Of a DNA stretch of 64,000 bases, positions 9,308 to 18,140 are shown piece after piece. Source of the stretch: Proteus penneri (GTDB taxonomy: Bacteria; Pseudomonadota; Gammaproteobacteria; Enterobacterales; Enterobacteriaceae); NCBI RefSeq assembly GCF_003144535.1, contig NZ_PHFJ01000010.1, forward strand, positions 124,001-188,000, read 5' to 3'. The notes below the pieces were generated by a model. It had not been told where the DNA came from. It searched no databases and saw only the letters and a list, made by a program, of their open reading frames with translations. The translations under genes were made by a program, and so were the position numbers. Within the stretch, counting starts at the first letter, position 1, and every line of letters begins with the position of its first letter.

Positions 9308-12217
9308 ATGTTAAATCAACAATTACATACACGAACGCCAACGGTGGTGGTTCATGATAATCGAGGATCGGCTATTCGCGAAATTAATTATTGTCGTCAT
9401 CCTGATACGGTTAACCAAACCGATGAGCGTATTACTCGTCACCATTATCATGCTCGCGGTTATTTAGAACGCAGCATTGATGCAAGACTGTATGACGCAC
9501 AACAGTTAGACGCCAGCATTCAGCCTAATATTCAACAAACGGTGAGTTTAGGGAGGGCATTATCACTTTCACAAGGTGTTGATAATGGGAATAGCTTTAA
9601 TCTCAATGATATTGAAGGCACGGCTGCACAGCAGATTAATGCCAAAGGAACGGTCACAATCTATAAATATAGTGAGTCTGGGTTTGAACGATATTTAGAG
9701 AAAGTAGAAGAAGGAAAATTAGGGAATTCAGACACGAAGGTTATTCAAAAATTTAAATGGGGACAAGGAAACGCGAGTGAGTTAATCGATACCAACCAAG
9801 TTGGGAAATGTATTGAACACTTTGATACGGCAGGTAAAAAAACATATGGAAATTATTCTCTCTTGGGGCATGCTATTGCAGAAACGCAACAATTTTATAT
9901 GGGGAGTGTTATTGACTGGAATTCAAGTCGTGAAGTAAATGACATTCAACAAGCTGAAAAATTTACTACTCAATATACTTATGATGCGACAGGTGCTGTA
10001 TTAGAAGAAACCGATGCAAAGGGAAATAAACGCCGTATTGCCTATGATATTGCAGGCTTTGTAAAACAAACTTGGTTGACGTTAAAAGGACAATCAGAGC
10101 AAGCGATTTTACGTGCTTTAACCTACTCAGCTGCGGGGCAAAAACTGCGTGAAGAGCAGGGTAATGGCTTGGTCACCACTTATGAATATGAGCCAGAAAC
10201 ACAACGTTTGTTGCAGGTTAAAACAGAGCGCCCTCAAGGTCATGCGTTAGGGGCGAAGGTTATGCAAGATCTGCGTTATGCGTACGATCCTGTCGGCAAT
10301 ATTATCTGTCTGAAAAATGATGCAGAAGCGACGCGTTATTGGCGCAATCAGAAAGTGGTGCCTGAAAATCGTTATGTGTATGACTCGCTGTATCAATTGG
10401 TCAGTGCAACAGGGCGTGAATCCGCCAATCAACAAACGCCTGCTTCAATGCAATCTCAGCCTGTGACAACGTTAGTCAAAGATACGCAAAGCTATACTAA
10501 TTACACCCGTTTCTATACCTATGATAGAGGCGGTAATTTAACGCAAATTCGCCATAATTCATCGATTGCACGGCAAAGTTTTACCCAAGATATTACCGTT
10601 TCAAATAAAACCAATCGCGCTTTATTAAAATCCCAATGTTCAGATCCAAAAAACGTGGATAGCTATTTTGATGAGGGTGGTAATTTAACCCAGCTTCTCA
10701 ATGGTGATGCCATTATTTGGGATAGCCGTAATCATCTGAAAGCCACTAAAGAGATAATGGAAAGTGGGCATCTGTCTGAGGGCGAAACCTATCAATATAA
10801 CAGTGCGAGCCAACGTGTGACGAAAATACGCGGGCGTAAAGCTGCTGGCAGTAATTTAGAAAAGGTGACTACGCACTATTTACCGAATATTGAACAATGG
10901 GAGGTGAGTACAAGTGCTATTACAGAGAAATATGCTGTCGTTCAAATCAATGTGGGCACCAGTGCAAAAGTCAGGGCATTGTGTTGGGAGATTGGCTCAC
11001 CGAAAGGGATTGAAAATAACTCACTGCGTTATAGCTATGATGATGGTATTGGTAACAGTGGATTAGAAACGGACGGTCAAGGGAAATTAGTCAGTTATGA
11101 GGAATATTACCCTTATGGGGGTACAGCCATTTGGTCCAGCGAAAATGCGGTAGAGGCGGATTACAAAACCATTCGTTATTCAGGGAAAGAAAAAGATTCT
11201 ACAGGAATGTATTACTACGGTTACCGTTATTATCAGCCGTGGATTGGTCGTTGGTTAAGTGCAGACCCCGCCGGTACGATTGATGGGCTGAATTTATACC
11301 GAATGGTGCGCAATAACCCAGTGACATTGCATGATCCGGATGGGCGAGCGCCCACTCCTTCAACCGCATCGACTTCTGCAACAACAAGTGAGCATTTTAT
11401 CAATCGATTACCGACTTCATTTCATAAAATAAAAACAAATGATCGGGGGGAGCAGACTATTAAAAAGGCTGAGGCTTGGAATCAAAAAAATTCACGAGAT
11501 TTTAAAAGAGAGACTCACTATACCGCCAGTAAGTTAGGTTCGTATTTTACGCTCTATTCAACCCCGGATTCTCCATCAAAACAACTTATTGTTACTGCCG
11601 ATGGCGGTTTTACCTTAAACCGCGGCGCCGTTCCAATACCCGATGGGGTGACATTAGAATTCTTAAATCCACACAGGACTAACTTAAAGGACCCGAGTAT
11701 TAAGAACCTCGCAATAAATAAGAAGTATACGTTATTTTCCATTTCCAATCATCGTCTAGATTTTCATAATCAATTCGCGGTTGAGCAAATGGAATTGTTG
11801 GGAATAAGGACAGTAACAGGCGCGTATAACGATACAATTTGGAAAGAAATTGAACCGTATAATAAAATGCATTGGGAAGCAGCAGAAAACGATAAGAATA
11901 GTGTAATTAATATTACAAATTATATATTAACCAAATATGCGGACGATACACCCGATAGAATAGGTGATGCATTGGCTGTCAATCGAGCGGTTATACAAAC
12001 CAATCAAAAACAAACAGTAAAAACGGATATTGTCGCAGTAAATAACCGGACTCTTTTTGATGGGTTCACTATACCTTCAATAACGTCAATAGGAGCGCTT
12101 TTCAAGGAGTTAAAGAAAAATAATATTCACTATGACAATATTGTCTGCTCATTTTGTCGTGGCGAAGTTTGTAGGTCCAATATGAATTATGATCCTAAAC
12201 TGCAGAGACTAGAATAA
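9308..12217 (+). CDS. Tc toxin C component (TcC/TccC-like) with Rhs core and toxin tail 1
   Basis: This 969-residue TccC-like protein completes the TcB-TcC cocoon and carries the toxin that is translocated. Residues 1 to about 682 are the Rhs/YD-repeat core, ending in the conserved RMVRNNPVTLHDPDG (D676-G679), the aspartyl self-cleavage module. After RAP (680-682) a hypervariable tail of about 287 residues begins. The tail has segments such as LIVTADGGFTL, PHRTNLKDPSIKN and, near the end, NIVCSFCRGEVC. It weakly recalls a domain labelled putative adhesin Stv in some Rhs proteins, from memory and with low confidence; its activity is unknown. The core is nearly identical over long stretches to the next gene. 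It follows the lysis cassette by 56 bp. Confidence 0.9.
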   Translation: MLNQQLHTRTPTVVVHDNRGSAIREINYCRHPDTVNQTDERITRHHYHARGYLERSIDARLYDAQQLDASIQPNIQQTVSLGRALSLSQGVDNGNSFNLNDIEGTAAQQINAKGTVTIYKYSESGFERYLEKVEEGKLGNSDTKVIQKFKWGQGNASELIDTNQVGKCIEHFDTAGKKTYGNYSLLGHAIAETQQFYMGSVIDWNSSREVNDIQQAEKFTTQYTYDATGAVLEETDAKGNKRRIAYDIAGFVKQTWLTLKGQSEQAILRALTYSAAGQKLREEQGNGLVTTYEYEPETQRLLQVKTERPQGHALGAKVMQDLRYAYDPVGNIICLKNDAEATRYWRNQKVVPENRYVYDSLYQLVSATGRESANQQTPASMQSQPVTTLVKDTQSYTNYTRFYTYDRGGNLTQIRHNSSIARQSFTQDITVSNKTNRALLKSQCSDPKNVDSYFDEGGNLTQLLNGDAIIWDSRNHLKATKEIMESGHLSEGETYQYNSASQRVTKIRGRKAAGSNLEKVTTHYLPNIEQWEVSTSAITEKYAVVQINVGTSAKVRALCWEIGSPKGIENNSLRYSYDDGIGNSGLETDGQGKLVSYEEYYPYGGTAIWSSENAVEADYKTIRYSGKEKDSTGMYYYGYRYYQPWIGRWLSADPAGTIDGLNLYRMVRNNPVTLHDPDGRAPTPSTASTSATTSEHFINRLPTSFHKIKTNDRGEQTIKKAEAWNQKNSRDFKRETHYTASKLGSYFTLYSTPDSPSKQLIVTADGGFTLNRGAVPIPDGVTLEFLNPHRTNLKDPSIKNLAINKKYTLFSISNHRLDFHNQFAVEQMELLGIRTVTGAYNDTIWKEIEPYNKMHWEAAENDKNSVINITNYILTKYADDTPDRIGDALAVNRAVIQTNQKQTVKTDIVAVNNRTLFDGFTIPSITSIGALFKELKKNNIHYDNIVCSFCRGEVCRSNMNYDPKLQRLE

Positions 12218-12401
12218 TCTTATTGTAACTCGATTAATAATGATTAGAGGCTAAGGACTAAGTGTGGTTAATTTAATCACAAGGTATTTAACCTATAAAT
12301 AAATTAATAATATATCTTAATAAACAAAGGTATTTATTCACCGTTAATGACTAATAAAATAATTATTAACGATAAAGAGAAAACCACAAGGAATTAAAAA
12401 G
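12218..12401. other. Spacer between the two TcC genes
   Basis: AT-rich 184-bp gap with no gene and no clear terminator; only a ribosome-binding site for the downstream TcC is evident. The two TcC genes may be co-transcribed. Confidence 0.5.
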
Positions 12402-15203
12402 ATGTCAAATCAATTATTACACACCCGAACCCCCAGCGTGGTGGTTTATGATAATCGCGGATCATCCATTCGTGAGATTAGTTATTGTCGTCATCCTGAT
12501 TCACTGGATAAAACCGATGAACGCATTACGCGCCATCAGTATCATGTGCGTGGTTATTTAGAACGCAGCATTGATGCAAGACTGTATGACGCACAACAGT
12601 CAGACACCTCTATTCAACCTAATATTCAACAAACCATAAGCTTAGGTGGCGCCATTACTTTATCTCAAGGGGTTGATAATGGTACAAGCTTTAGTCTTAA
12701 TGATATTGAGGGTACCGTTTCACAACAGATTAATGCACAAGGCACAGTGACAACGTACGAATATTCCAAGCAAAGCATTGAACGATATTTAGAGCAAGTA
12801 AAAGAAGGAAAACTCGGTGAAAGCAGAACTGCCGTGGTGCAAAAACTTAAATGGGGACAAGGAAACGCGAGTGAGTTAATCGATACCAACCAAGTGGGAA
12901 AATGTATTGAACATTTTGATACTGCGGGTAAAAAAACGTATCGCCGTTATTCGTTACACGGCGCAGTGATATCAGAAACGCAACAGTTTGTGACAGATAA
13001 TCATATTGATTGGGCTCCAAGTCGTGAAGCCAGTATTGAACACACCGAAAAATACACGACGGAATATCGTTATGATGCCACAGGTGCTGTATTAGAAGAA
13101 ACCGATGCAAAGGGAAGTAAACGCCGTATTGCCTATGATATTGCAGGCTTTGTAAAACAAACTTGGTTGACGTTAAAAGGACAATCAGAGCAAGCGATTT
13201 TACGTGCTTTAACCTATTCAGCCGCGGGGCAAAAACTGCGTGAAGAGCAGGGTAATGGTTTAGTCACCACCTATGAATATGAGCCAGAAACGCAACGTTT
13301 GTTGCAGGTTAAAACAGAGCGCCCTCAAGGTCATGCGTTAGGGGCGAAGGTTATGCAAGATCTGCGTTATGAGTACGATGCGGTGGGCAACATTATTTGT
13401 TTGAAAAATGATGCAGAAGCGACGCGTTATTGGCGCAATCAGAAAGTGGTGCCTGAAAATCGCTATATTTATGATTCACTGTATCAATTGGTCAGTGCAA
13501 CAGGGCGTGAATCCGCCAATCAACAAACGCCTGCTTCAATGCAATCTCAGCCTGTGACAACGTTAGTCAAAGATACGCAAAGCTATACTAATTACACCCG
13601 CTTATACGCTTACGATAGAGGCGGTAATTTAACGCAAATTCGCCATCACTCCGCTATTGCGCAACAAAGTTTTACTCAAGATATTACCGTTTCAAATAAA
13701 AACAATCGTGCCTTATTAAAGTCACAATGTTCAGATCCAAAAAACGTGGATAGCTATTTTGATGAGAGTGGTAATTTAACCCAGCTTCTTAATGGGGATG
13801 CCATTATTTGGGATAGCCGTAATCATCTGAAAGCCACTAAAGAGATAATGGAAAGTGGGCATTTGTCTGAGGGCGAAACCTATCAATATAACAGTGCGAG
13901 CCAACGTGTGACGAAAATACGCGGGCGCAAAGTTGCTGACGGTGATTTAGAAAAGGTGACTACGCACTATTTACCGAATATTGAACAATGGGAAGTGAGC
14001 ACAAGTTCTGTGACAGAGAAATATACCGTTGTACAAATTCAAGCAGGCACCAGTGCAAAAGTCAGGGCATTGTGTTGGGAGATTGGCTCACCGAAAGGGA
14101 TTGAAAATAACTCACTGCGTTATAGCTATGATGATGGTATTGGTAACAGTGGATTAGAAACGGACGGTCAAGGAAAATTAGTCAGTTATGAGGAATATTA
14201 CCCTTATGGGGGTACAGCCATTTGGTCCAGCGAAAATGCGGTAGAGGCGGATTACAAAACCATTCGTTATTCAGGGAAAGAAAAAGATTCTACAGGAATG
14301 TATTACTACGGTTACCGTTATTATCAGCCGTGGATTGGTCGTTGGCTAAGTGCTGATCCCGCCGGTACGATTGACGGGCTGAATTTATATCGAATGGTGC
14401 GCAATAACCCCGTAACACTTCATGATCCTGATGGGCGAGCACCAACTATTAGCTCCATACCAAATGATACACCTTTGACAGAAATATTTCAGTGGGGGGA
14501 TATTCTTTATGGCTTAGATGAGCCTCTAGAGAGCTTTGTATCTGTGTTGAACTCTTCCGGCTTTAAAAGAAAAGAAGCAATTAAACCATCTACTAATAAT
14601 ATTTTTAAATTAATTAGACGATTTTTCCGGAAAGCGAAAGAGAAAACTAATATTTTCATTCAAAGTGATGTCACTAATGCTGTCTGGGATATTAACAAAC
14701 CTACGGAGTATTCTGATGACAAAAGGACAAATAAACGGTTAAACGATCCTGAGCGAGCCATTCAATTCAAACAATTTATTTCTTCTCATGAGAGATACAA
14801 CGTCATAGCTCAGGATGAAGCGACTGAACTTAAGTTAAAACCATGGAGAAAAAAGCACTTGAGTATTCCTTTATGGAACAAGACGAGTAAAGCCGGGCTG
14901 GAGTTTCAGTTGTTAGTCAGAAAAAAACCGCTTCATTTTATTGCCGATATTATTGGAGATGATATTGGTGTGGTTGTATCAAAAAAGGGGTACGGGACGA
15001 GTATAACATCCAGTGAGCTTCGTTGGTTATACCGACATAGAGATCTCCCCGAAGTTCGCTCCAACCTGACATTTTACCGTGATGGTAAAAAAATATCTCA
15101 TGAGGAAATTTTTGGAAAAAGTGAGTGGTCGAATTACCATCCCAAAAATCAATATAATAGAATGGAGAACAAACTATCGTCACATTTAAACGAGAAAGCC
15201 TAG
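12402..15203 (+). CDS. Tc toxin C component (TcC/TccC-like) with Rhs core and toxin tail 2
   Basis: This is the second, tandem TccC-like protein (933 residues). Its Rhs core runs to the same RMVRNNPVTLHDPDG motif (D675-G678) and is very close to the previous gene at both protein and DNA level. After RAP a different tail of about 252 residues begins: a low-similarity region, a basic patch (RRFFRKAKEKT), then a folded-looking part with FIADIIGDDIGVVVSKKGYG and LRWLYRHRDLPEV. I recognise no enzyme family in this tail. The preceding 184 bp is AT-rich with AAGGA just upstream of the ATG. Two TcC proteins sharing one TcA/TcB would let the bacterium load alternative effectors into one delivery machine. 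Confidence 0.9.
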   Translation: MSNQLLHTRTPSVVVYDNRGSSIREISYCRHPDSLDKTDERITRHQYHVRGYLERSIDARLYDAQQSDTSIQPNIQQTISLGGAITLSQGVDNGTSFSLNDIEGTVSQQINAQGTVTTYEYSKQSIERYLEQVKEGKLGESRTAVVQKLKWGQGNASELIDTNQVGKCIEHFDTAGKKTYRRYSLHGAVISETQQFVTDNHIDWAPSREASIEHTEKYTTEYRYDATGAVLEETDAKGSKRRIAYDIAGFVKQTWLTLKGQSEQAILRALTYSAAGQKLREEQGNGLVTTYEYEPETQRLLQVKTERPQGHALGAKVMQDLRYEYDAVGNIICLKNDAEATRYWRNQKVVPENRYIYDSLYQLVSATGRESANQQTPASMQSQPVTTLVKDTQSYTNYTRLYAYDRGGNLTQIRHHSAIAQQSFTQDITVSNKNNRALLKSQCSDPKNVDSYFDESGNLTQLLNGDAIIWDSRNHLKATKEIMESGHLSEGETYQYNSASQRVTKIRGRKVADGDLEKVTTHYLPNIEQWEVSTSSVTEKYTVVQIQAGTSAKVRALCWEIGSPKGIENNSLRYSYDDGIGNSGLETDGQGKLVSYEEYYPYGGTAIWSSENAVEADYKTIRYSGKEKDSTGMYYYGYRYYQPWIGRWLSADPAGTIDGLNLYRMVRNNPVTLHDPDGRAPTISSIPNDTPLTEIFQWGDILYGLDEPLESFVSVLNSSGFKRKEAIKPSTNNIFKLIRRFFRKAKEKTNIFIQSDVTNAVWDINKPTEYSDDKRTNKRLNDPERAIQFKQFISSHERYNVIAQDEATELKLKPWRKKHLSIPLWNKTSKAGLEFQLLVRKKPLHFIADIIGDDIGVVVSKKGYGTSITSSELRWLYRHRDLPEVRSNLTFYRDGKKISHEEIFGKSEWSNYHPKNQYNRMENKLSSHLNEKA

Positions 15204-15330
15204 ACGTCAAGTGGTTCAAGATAAACTGAAAGATAGGTTATATTGATTTTCAAATACAAATTGCTGATTTGAATCGTTCGGCAATATCTCAAGGAGATTT
15301 TCGTATTTTTTGGGTAAACCCAAAACAGGC

Positions 15331-15373
15331 AACCCAGTGAGACAGTTTTCTTGTCTCATTTGGGTTGTTTTTA
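15331..15373 (+). terminator. Rho-independent terminator after the Tc locus
   Basis: Arms AACCCAGTGAGACA and TGTCTCATTTGGGTT pair with one mismatch around a short loop and are followed by GTTTTTA. It closes the Tc transcript 130 bp after the second TcC stop. Confidence 0.85.
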
Positions 15374-15636
15374 CTTCATACCGATAATTTGAATCTTTTT
15401 AATAAAAGATAAAATAAAGTATTAAAAATAAATTTATTTATTGTTTTTATTATTAATAGTCATTTAATAAATATTAAATGACTGTTTTAGTTCCATTTTA
15501 ATATTAAATTAAATATCGATATCGCTCACAAATATAAATAAATGAATATTTAATTATCTTTTTTTGACTAGTATATATTGTGATTGATGCAATCATTATA
15601 TTTAAAAAAACTTATTAATAATTATGAGGCTTTATT
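15374..15636. promoter_or_regulatory. AT-rich upstream region of the LPMO gene with two palindromes
   Basis: No gene here. A perfect 12-bp inverted repeat (AGTCATTTAATA, AA spacer, TATTAAATGACT) lies at 15458-15483. A second palindrome, TGATTG-ATG-CAATCA, lies at 15581-15595, close to the start of the LPMO gene. Both could be operators; no convincing -35/-10 pair could be fixed by eye. Confidence 0.4.
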
Positions 15637-16248
15637 ATGAAGAAAAATAAACTTATGGTATTTACTGCGACGTTATTATTATCATCAGCGGGTTTTATTT
15701 CAACAGCGTCAGCTGATGTAACGTTAAAACATGGCTATATTGATGTGCCACCTAGCAGAGCTTTTCTTTGCTCATCAAAAGGAAACAATTTAAATAAAAA
15801 CTGTGGTTCAATACAGTATGAACCTCAATCAATTGAAGGGCCTAACAAATTTCCTCAAGAAGGGCCTGTTGATGGTAAAATTGCCAGTGGTGGAAATGCG
15901 GCATTTTCTGAGTTAAATGAACAAAGTGCTGATCGCTGGCATAAAGTAGCAATGAAAAGTGGAGAGAATACATTTAAATGGACATTAACTGCGAAGCACA
16001 GCACAAAATCATGGCGGTTTTTTATTACTAAACCAGGGTGGGATGTTAATAAACCGCTGACTCGTGATGATTTTGATTTAACACCATTCTGCCAACAAAA
16101 TGATAATGGTGAAATACCAAAAGAAACCGTAGAGATAAATTGTAATATACCAGAGCGTTCAGGTTATCAGGTTATTTTAGGTGTCTGGGATATCGCCGAT
16201 ACAAAGAATGCATTTTATCAAGTTATTGATGCAGAATTTAAAAACTAA
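15637..16248 (+). CDS. AA10-family lytic polysaccharide monooxygenase / chitin-binding protein
   Basis: This 203-residue secreted protein is closely related to Serratia CBP21, a copper enzyme that oxidatively cleaves chitin. Residues 1-26 are a Sec signal peptide ending in ASA. The AA10 landmarks follow: HGYIDVPPSRAFLC, CGSIQYEPQSIEG, FKWTLTAKHSTKSWRFFITKP (second brace histidine H121), LTPFC and GVWDIADTKNAFYQVID. AA10 enzymes need the first histidine to be the mature N-terminus. Here H32 is five residues (DVTLK) after the predicted ASA cleavage point, so either processing differs or the copper site is not normal. It stands alone between terminators, downstream of the Tc toxin locus, which fits an insect or chitin-related lifestyle. 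Confidence 0.9.
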   Translation: MKKNKLMVFTATLLLSSAGFISTASADVTLKHGYIDVPPSRAFLCSSKGNNLNKNCGSIQYEPQSIEGPNKFPQEGPVDGKIASGGNAAFSELNEQSADRWHKVAMKSGENTFKWTLTAKHSTKSWRFFITKPGWDVNKPLTRDDFDLTPFCQQNDNGEIPKETVEINCNIPERSGYQVILGVWDIADTKNAFYQVIDAEFKN

Positions 16249-16288
16249 TCTATTTAATTTAAAATCTAAGTTTAGATTAGTTTTTTAT
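16242..16288 (+). terminator. Terminator after the LPMO gene
   Basis: Arms AAACTAATCTA and TAGATTAGTTT flank a 19-nt loop and run into TTTTATTT. The left arm overlaps the stop codon. Confidence 0.75.
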
Positions 16289-16331
16289 TTATTAAATAAA
16301 GATAACGGTTATTTATTGTTGATATTTAATC

Positions 16332-16360
16332 AATAGCGCCTTTTCATGGGCGCTATTTTC
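16332..16360. terminator. Second hairpin between LPMO gene and fsa
   Basis: Arms AATAGCGCC and GGCGCTATT followed by TTCATT; a short GC-rich stem that could act as a further weak terminator ahead of fsa. Confidence 0.55.
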
Positions 16361-16454
16361 ATTAAATTGACTAGAAATCGACCGCTTACAATGTTATTTT
16401 CTATGTTATACCTATAATTATTTAGCTTAAAACCAACATCATTGAGGTGCGATT

Positions 16455-17117
16455 ATGGAAATCTATTTAGATACCGCGGATATCGAAGAAGTCAGAAAAC
16501 TCTCTCAAGTTCTTCCTATTGCAGGTGTCACCACCAATCCTTCCATTATTGCTAAATCGGCACAAAATATCGAAACCCTGTTACCTGAATTAAAAGCGGC
16601 AATGGGTGGTAAAGGGCGCGTATTTGCACAAGTGATTGCCAGTGATGTCGATACTATGATTGAAGAAGCGCTACGTATTGGCAATATTGCTGATAATACG
16701 GTGATTAAAATTCCAGTTACTGAAGCGGGTTTGGTCGCCATTAAACAATTAAAACAAAAAAATATGTTGGTATTAGGCACGGCAATTTACAGTGTCTCAC
16801 AAGGTTTAATGGCAGCATTAGCAGGGGCAGATTATATTGCTCCTTATGTACATAGAATGGATAGGCAAGGCTCTGATGGGGTAAGAGTGGTTAAAGAGTT
16901 ACAAACTTTGATCTCCATGCATAATTTACCGACCAAAATCCTCGCCGCGAGTTTTAAAACGCCACGCCAAGTGGTCGATTGTTTATTAGCTGGCGCTTCT
17001 TCGGTGACATTACCGATTGAGCTTGCTTACTCCATTATTCGCTCACCGGTTGTCGATGATGCAGTAAATAGATTTTCGGATGATTGGCAAACAGCATTCG
17101 AACGTCGTTTTTTATAA
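16455..17117 (+). CDS. fsa: Fructose-6-phosphate aldolase (transaldolase-like, FsaA/TalC type)
   Basis: This 220-residue protein belongs to the short transaldolase/fructose-6-phosphate aldolase group, which cleaves fructose 6-phosphate to dihydroxyacetone and glyceraldehyde 3-phosphate through a Schiff base. The length equals E. coli FsaA. MEIYLDTADIEEV, GVTTNPSIIAKS, the catalytic lysine in VIKIPVT (K85), GTAIYSVSQGLMAALAGADYIAPYV and ILAASFKTPRQ are all present. It is flanked by hairpins on both sides and appears monocistronic. It could also be read as a small transaldolase; the FsaA-like motifs make the aldolase name more likely. Confidence 0.92.
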   Translation: MEIYLDTADIEEVRKLSQVLPIAGVTTNPSIIAKSAQNIETLLPELKAAMGGKGRVFAQVIASDVDTMIEEALRIGNIADNTVIKIPVTEAGLVAIKQLKQKNMLVLGTAIYSVSQGLMAALAGADYIAPYVHRMDRQGSDGVRVVKELQTLISMHNLPTKILAASFKTPRQVVDCLLAGASSVTLPIELAYSIIRSPVVDDAVNRFSDDWQTAFERRFL

Positions 17118-17683
17118 TTAAATTAATAATATGAGATTAAGTGCTATAGCGCTATATAGCACTTAATTTATCAAATTTGGTATATGGAGTTATTAATCTT
17201 CATTTTTACTAATGTATTAATAACTAGGTTAATATAGCTTAAAATAAACGAATATTGATTTACATCTAATAATAAGCCACCTTTCTGGCAATCTAAATTC
17301 AGATCTATTACTATAATGTTAGTCTATAAATGGATTATTAATATAATCTATGTTTTTTATTTTGTTATTATAAATAAGTTATATATCAATCCATTATATT
17401 TTGTTTGTTACGATTTTTTTATATTTTTTAAATTTAATTGTTTTTTTGTTTTTACTCAGTTTAATTGTTATTACTTTGGTTTTAATAACAAAATAATAAA
17501 TTGTGACGGGCGTGTTAATTAAAGAGTTTGGTTGTTAAAAAACTAATATTATATTAATGGGGTAGTTAAATTACCTAATTAACAGGGAAAACCGATACTC
17601 CGCGGTGCAATGATAATTAACATATTCAGTTATTATCTTTATTTAGCGATAAATAAAACTTTATTTGTGATACTGGAGTAAAT
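17118..17683. other. AT-rich spacer between fsa and caiF
   Basis: A perfect 12-bp hairpin (TTAAGTGCTATA / TATAGCACTTAA, 17137-17166) follows fsa and probably ends or stabilises its mRNA. The rest (17200-17680) is AT-rich and must contain the caiF promoter. One element with a good CRP half (TGTGA at 17503-17507) lacks a matching second half, so no site is claimed. A 68-codon open frame at 17316-17522 is low-complexity and not called. Confidence 0.5.
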
Positions 17684-18076
17684 ATGTGTGAAGAATACAT
17701 GAATAAGCCACTCTATCTGTCTATTGCTGATTGGGTTCAAGAGCAAGAGCGTTGGGTAAGTGCAAAAGAGATCGCGAAAAAATTCGATATCCCTCAATGC
17801 AATGCGATTAATATCGTTTCTTACATTCTTTCTGATGTAAAAGAAATTGAGTGTGAAACAAAAAGTGTTCCTAATCAGCTTGAAGGCCGAGGTTGCCAAT
17901 GCCAACGAATGATCAAAGTCAGTCATATCGATCCTCAGCTTTATTCACGCTTAAAAGGTCATGTACAAGGTAAAAGCAGTCAAAGCTCACCTGAAAAATT
18001 AGCCAGCATGATCCCTCATGGATTAAACCATGAGCAAAAATGGCAATGGATGTTGTCAAAATCACAACGACGCTAA
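17684..18076 (+). CDS. caiF: CaiF, transcriptional activator of the cai and fix operons
   Basis: This 130-residue protein is clearly CaiF. It starts with MCEEYMNKPLYLSIADWV, has a helix-turn-helix-like region (VSAKEIAKKFDIPQCNAINIV) and the signature PNQLEGRGCQCQRMIKV, and ends in EQKWQWMLSKSQRR. CaiF activates the divergent caiTABCDE and fixABCX operons in response to carnitine under anaerobiosis. It lies next to caiE and is convergent with it, as in E. coli. The inverted repeats at 25572-25781 are its likely targets. Confidence 0.96.
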   Translation: MCEEYMNKPLYLSIADWVQEQERWVSAKEIAKKFDIPQCNAINIVSYILSDVKEIECETKSVPNQLEGRGCQCQRMIKVSHIDPQLYSRLKGHVQGKSSQSSPEKLASMIPHGLNHEQKWQWMLSKSQRR

Positions 18077-18132
18077 TAGATCATGTTTGATCTAACGATA
18101 AAGAGAGTACGACAGGCGCAATGGCGCCTGTC
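18077..18132. terminator. Convergent caiF/caiE hairpins
   Basis: Two hairpins lie between the converging genes: TAGATCA-TGTT-TGATCTA (18077-18094) and a GC-rich stem GACAGGCGC / GCGCCTGTC (18111-18132). T-runs are weak on both strands, so the second is a plausible but imperfect bidirectional terminator. Confidence 0.5.
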
Positions 18133-18140
18133 GCTACTTG

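Noticed and set aside
17503..17518. CRP site in the caiF upstream region
   Set aside because: Good left half (TGTGA) but the right half matches poorly, so not supported by eye.
17316..17522. 68-codon open frame in the fsa-caiF gap
   Set aside because: Low-complexity Phe/Tyr/Asn-rich product from very AT-rich DNA, no ribosome-binding site or family pattern.
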